From positions 8,458,428 to 8,522,427 of the forward strand of contig NC_080711.1 in assembly GCF_019097595.1 (NCBI RefSeq): a stretch of 64,000 nt of DNA. Reading direction: 5' to 3'. The stretch is from Hemibagrus wyckioides. Taxonomy: Eukaryota; Chordata; Actinopteri; Siluriformes; Bagridae. Below are positions 62,191-64,000 of the stretch, one piece after another. Below the pieces are notes generated by a model. The model did no database searches, was not told the origin of the DNA, and saw nothing but the letters and a program-made list of their open reading frames with translations. Position numbers and translations under genes: made by a program. Position 1 is the first letter of the stretch, and each line of letters starts with the position of its first letter.

Positions 62191-62373
62191 TATATATTAA
62201 CCTTGTGTATGTTTTAGTGCTGATCTGCAATCTCTGACTCAATTTAACTTTAAGCTTAATGCTTTGTTAAAGTTGCTTTCACATGGATATCACGTTATTG
62301 CAAACATGTTAGCTGACAAACTGGTAAATCTCATATGTAACCTTTGTTTAAAAATGATGAATCAACAACTTAC

Positions 62374-62394
62374 CATCCAGCTGGGCGAGTGAGC
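62374..62394 (-). pseudogene. Orphan duplicate of protease exon 2
   Basis: Identical 21-nt exon with both splice sites (CCATTAG acceptor, GTAAGT donor). It lies about 2.4 kb upstream of the signal-peptide exon, so it cannot be spliced into the known reading frame after it. It could act only as a non-coding 5' exon. Confidence 0.7.
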
Positions 62395-62698
62395 CTAATG
62401 GAAAAGGAAGAGAGAAGCACAATGACCAGAGCTATATAAATATAAGCTATAAGGTCATTATCCAATTATATTATTATAATTAATCTGAAAAAAAAAAAAA
62501 AATTCAGAAGCCTGAATTAGCAAGAATCTCTTAAGCAAAAGGATGTTATTGCTCCAGACATGACAATGAAATCTCTGACACTGATTTTGAGCATGTATTT
62601 TTGTAAAACTAATACAACAAAAAATACCATTAGTAATAGTTTATGGTGGTGAATAAACCAGAATCATTAATTATTTAATTAATTATATATAGTATAAA

Positions 62699-62700
<2 letters not shown>

Positions 62701-62777
<77 letters not shown>
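62701..62777. repeat. (TA)n microsatellite
   Basis: Long TA tract directly abutting the left terminus of Tc1 copy 2. Confidence 0.95.
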
Positions 62778-62780
<3 letters not shown>

Positions 62781-64000
62781 TATATTGCCAAAAGTATTCG
62801 CTCACCCATCCAAATAATCAGAATCAGGTGTTCCAATCACTTCCATGGCCACAGGTGTATAAAATCAATCACCTAGGCATGCAGACTGTTTTTACAAACA
62901 TTTGTGAAAGAATGGGTCGCTCTCAGGAGCTCAGTGAATTCCAGCGTGGAACTGTGATAGGATGCCACCTGTGCAACAAATCCAGTCGTGAAATTTCCTC
63001 GCTCCTAAATATTCCACAGTCAACTGTCAGCTGTATTATAAGAACGTGGAAGTGTTTGGGAACGACAGCAACTCAGCCACGAAGCGGTAGGCCACGTAAA
63101 CTGACGGAGCGGGGTCAGCGGATGCTGAGGCGCATAGTGCGAAGAGGTCGCCAACTTTCTGCAGAGTCAATCGCTACAGACCTCCAAACTTCATGTGGTC
63201 TTCAGATTAGCTCAAGAACAGTGAGCAGAGAGCTTCATGGAATGGGTTTCCATGGCCGAGCAGCTGCATCCAAGCCATACATCACCAAGTGCAATGCAAA
63301 GCGTCGGATGCAGTGGTGTAAAGCACGCCGCCACTGGACTCTAGAGCAGTGGAGACGCGTTCTCTGGAGTGACGAATCGCGCTTCTCCATCTGGCAATCT
63401 GATGGACGAGTCTGGGTTTGGCGGTTGCCAGGAGAACGGTACTTGTCTGACTGCATTGTGCCAAGTGTAAAGTTTGGTGGAGGGGGATTATGGTGTGGGG
63501 TTGTTTTTCAGGAGCTGGGCTTAGCCCCTTAGTTCCAGTGAAAGGAACTCTGAATGCTTCAGCATACCAAGACATTTTGGACAATTCCATGCTCCCAACT
63601 TTGTGGGAACAGTTTGGAGCTGGCCCCTTCCTCTTCCAACATGACCGTGCACCAGTGCACAAAGCAAGGTCCATAAAGACATGGATGACAGAGTCTGGTG
63701 TGGATGAACTTGACTGGCCTGTACAGAGTCCTGACCTCAACCCGATAGAACACCTTTGGGATGAATTAGAGCGGAGACTGAGAGCCAGGCCTTCTCGTCC
63801 AACATCAGTGTGTGACCTCACAAATGCGCTTCTGGAAGAATGGTCAAAAATTCCCATAAACACACTCCTAAACCTTGTGGACAGCCTTCGCAGAAGAGTT
63901 GAAGCTGTTATAGCTGCAAAGGGTGGACCGACGTCATATTGAACCCTATGGATTAGGAATGGGATGTCACTTAAGTTCATATGCGAGTCAAGGCAGGTGA
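62778..64000 (+). mobile_element. Tc1 element, copy 2, cut by window end
   Basis: The left terminus CACTATATTGCCAAAAGTAT is present. The right terminus is cut off a few bases short at 64000. It is in opposite orientation to copy 1 and retains the full transposase N-terminus missing there. Confidence 0.93.
62912..63942 (+). pseudogene. Tc1 transposase with one-base frameshift
   Basis: ATG at 62912 begins MGRSQELSEFQRGTVIG. Both helix-turn-helix regions and the first catalytic Asp (VLWSDESRFS) are in one frame. The frame shifts in the G-run at about 63480-63487: five Gs here, six in copy 1. The remaining catalytic part ([21 protein letters not shown], stop at 63940-63942) is in the next frame. 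This single loss is the only obvious disabling change. The usual Cys in QHDCAPVH is Arg here. Confidence 0.9.

Larger units (their letters stand above)
61599..62700 (+). repeat. Duplicated block, second copy
   Basis: Partner of 58627-59577, located upstream of the protease first exon. Outside the MITE internal duplication it differs from the original only at scattered positions. It ends, like the original, in a (TA)n tract. Confidence 0.9.

Overview
The window looks like nuclear DNA of a teleost fish. It has short-intron vertebrate genes with GT/AG splice sites, many Tc1/mariner copies with TA target sites, hAT and LINE debris, long (TA)n and (CA)n microsatellites, and expanded PIM-like kinase genes. 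The species cannot be fixed from the sequence alone. No bacterial-type operon, CRISPR array, tRNA or rRNA was seen. All gene models were built by hand from exon homology and splice-phase continuity.

Layout. 0-4.3 kb: a CpG-rich promoter-like block followed by repeats (a 137-bp direct repeat enclosing a MITE and a fold-back SINE-like pair). 4.35-13.3 kb, minus strand: a complete 21-coding-exon anion exchanger, slc4a1 (band 3/AE1), predicted at 908 aa. 13.3-22.2 kb: mostly gene-free, with LINE-like and Tc1 debris. 22.2-34.0 kb: a segmental duplication around a PIM-like serine/threonine kinase. The full gene (30.08-33.98 kb, minus, 402 aa) has an N-terminal membrane segment; a truncated copy of its 3' part lies at 22.6-24.5 kb. 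34-40 kb: nested transposons (a hAT transposase interrupted by a LINE fragment, itself interrupted by a 1.79-kb solo LTR), Tc1 fossils and a frameshifted SAMD3-like fragment.

40.4-43.56 kb: a roughly 3.15-kb minisatellite with a 26-bp unit and a higher-order period near 1.39 kb. 43.97-44.82 kb, plus: terminal exons of an unidentified gene, whose last exon overlaps the last coding exon of a converging DYRK-like kinase (44.79-49.37 kb, minus, 414 aa). 49.4-50.1 kb is a CpG-rich, probably divergent, promoter region. 51.2-52.9 kb: a MITE and a 1.1-kb Tc1 element. 54.5-60.0 kb, minus: a trypsin-like serine protease with signal peptide and hydrophobic C-terminus (prss60/prostasin-like, 308 aa), with Tc1 and MITE copies in its introns. 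61.6-64.0 kb: a duplicate of its exon-2 region and a second Tc1 copy cut by the window end.

The genes do not form a pathway: a bicarbonate/chloride exchanger, two unrelated kinases and a secreted or membrane-tethered protease. The main novelty candidates are the atypical DYRK-like activation loop, the membrane-anchored PIM-like kinase, the minisatellite and the nested transposon structure. I found no convincing new multi-gene system.
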